A DNA stretch of 6,604 nucleotides from Clostridiales bacterium (GTDB lineage Bacteria; Bacillota; Clostridia; Oscillospirales; QAMX01), in assembly GCA_003149835.1 (NCBI GenBank), contig QAMX01000042.1, positions 1 through 6,604 of the forward strand, in the 5' to 3' direction. Position 1 is the stretch's first letter; the number at the start of each line of letters is the position of its first letter. Position numbers and translations under genes: made by a program. A model generated the notes under the pieces. It did no database searches. It saw nothing but the letters and a program-made list of their open reading frames with translations, and had not been told where the DNA came from. Shown here piece after piece: positions 6,059-6,604 of this stretch.

Positions 6059-6604
6059 TCAGCCCAAAAGCTTGCAGAGCACGGCCTTCTGCGCGTGCAG
6101 CCGGTTTTCGGCTTCGTCAAAGATCTCGGCCGCGTGCTGCTCAAAGGCCTCGGCGGTAATTTCCTCGCCGCGGTGCGCGGGGAGACAGTGCAGCACCATC
6201 GCGTTCGGAGCCGCCGCCGCGAGCGTTTCCGCGTTGATCTGATAACCGGCAAACGCCTGCCTGCGGAGCGCGGCTTCGCCTTCCTGCCCCATCGACGCCC
6301 AGACGTCGGTGTAGAGCACGTCCGCGCCCTTTACAGCGTCGGCGACGGAAGACGTCATCTCAAACGCCCCGTTTTTCTGCGCCCAGTCGACGATCTCCGC
6401 GTCGGGCCGGTATGCGTCGGGGCAGGCGATCGAGACCTTCATGCCGACCTTGATGCCGCCGACGATCAGGGAATTGGCCATGTTGTTGCCGTCGCCGACA
6501 AAGCAGAGCTTCAAGCCCTTGAAGCTGCCCTTGTGCTCGCGGATGGTCATCAGGTCGGCCAGCACCTGGCAGGGGTGCGCGTAGTCGGTCAGGCCGTTGA
6601 TGAT
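6059..6604 (-). CDS. argF: Ornithine carbamoyltransferase, C-terminal part (cut by window edge)
   Basis: ArgF transfers the carbamoyl group of carbamoyl phosphate to ornithine, giving citrulline and phosphate in arginine synthesis. The visible part is 181 residues of a usual 305-335. The reading frame runs unbroken to the window edge, so the GTG codon at 6563-6565 is an internal Val and not the start. It opens with I-I-N-G-L-T-D-Y-A-H-P-C-Q, the family's conserved H-P-C-Q motif. Then come F-V-G-D-G-N-N-M-A-N-S (visible residues 35-45) and the ornithine-binding D-V-W-A-S-M-G (100-106), which marks OTC over aspartate or putrescine transferases. H-C-L-P-A-H-R-G (139-146) holds the catalytic Cys, and E-N-R-L-H-A-Q-K follows near the end. 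It stops at TGA (6059-6061), 110 bases before carA, which makes its co-substrate. The promoter is outside the window. Confidence 0.97.
   Translation of the reverse strand: MINGLTDYAHPCQVLADLMTIREHKGSFKGLKLCFVGDGNNMANSLIVGGIKVGMKVSIACPDAYRPDAEIVDWAQKNGAFEMTSSVADAVKGADVLYTDVWASMGQEGEAALRRQAFAGYQINAETLAAAAPNAMVLHCLPAHRGEEITAEAFEQHAAEIFDEAENRLHAQKAVLCKLLG

Noticed and set aside
6563..6565. GTG as a start codon of the ornithine carbamoyltransferase gene
   Set aside because: The conserved I-N-G-L-T-D-x-x-H-P-C-Q stretch continues in frame upstream to the window edge, so this GTG is an internal valine.

Overview
The window is GC-rich (by eye near 60%) and carries one minus-strand amino-acid/nucleotide biosynthesis operon that ends in a fused gene, with an unrelated plus-strand gene converging on it. 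The CarA, CarB and ornithine carbamoyltransferase sequences, and a stand-alone-type DapF domain starting R-F-S-K-M-E-G, look like those of anaerobic Firmicutes (class Clostridia, perhaps a high-GC Oscillospiraceae-like lineage). This placement is made from sequence style only.

Layout, left to right. Positions 2-562 (+) hold the 3' part of an unrecognised gene whose true start is probably outside the window. Positions 563-740 are non-coding and contain a nested inverted repeat (579-705). Its inner hairpin has A5 and T5 edges and probably terminates transcription from both sides; the whole may be a MITE-like element. Positions 741-4784 (-) encode a single 1347-residue polypeptide. Its first ~1068 residues are a complete carbamoyl-phosphate synthase large subunit (CarB), and the last ~277 are a full-length diaminopimelate epimerase-type domain (DapF). 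Positions 4875-5948 (-) encode the glutaminase subunit CarA. Positions 6059-6604 (-) hold the C-terminal 181 residues of ornithine carbamoyltransferase (ArgF), cut by the window edge.

Transcription runs argF -> carA -> carB-dapF, with gaps of 110 and 90 bases. CarA releases ammonia from glutamine and CarB makes carbamoyl phosphate from it, bicarbonate and two ATP. ArgF joins carbamoyl phosphate to ornithine to give citrulline; the rest can feed pyrimidine synthesis. The DapF part belongs to another pathway, LL- to meso-diaminopimelate for lysine and peptidoglycan.

The most notable points are the CarB-DapF fusion, with a CTG leucine codon exactly where a stand-alone DapF would have its initiator Met, and the changed catalytic motif of the DapF domain. 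The first catalytic cysteine is replaced by alanine (A-G-N-C in place of C-G-N-G) while the second is kept. The CarB allosteric domain also lacks residues that bind the nucleotide effector in E. coli. I see no CRISPR array, tRNA, rRNA or transposase gene.
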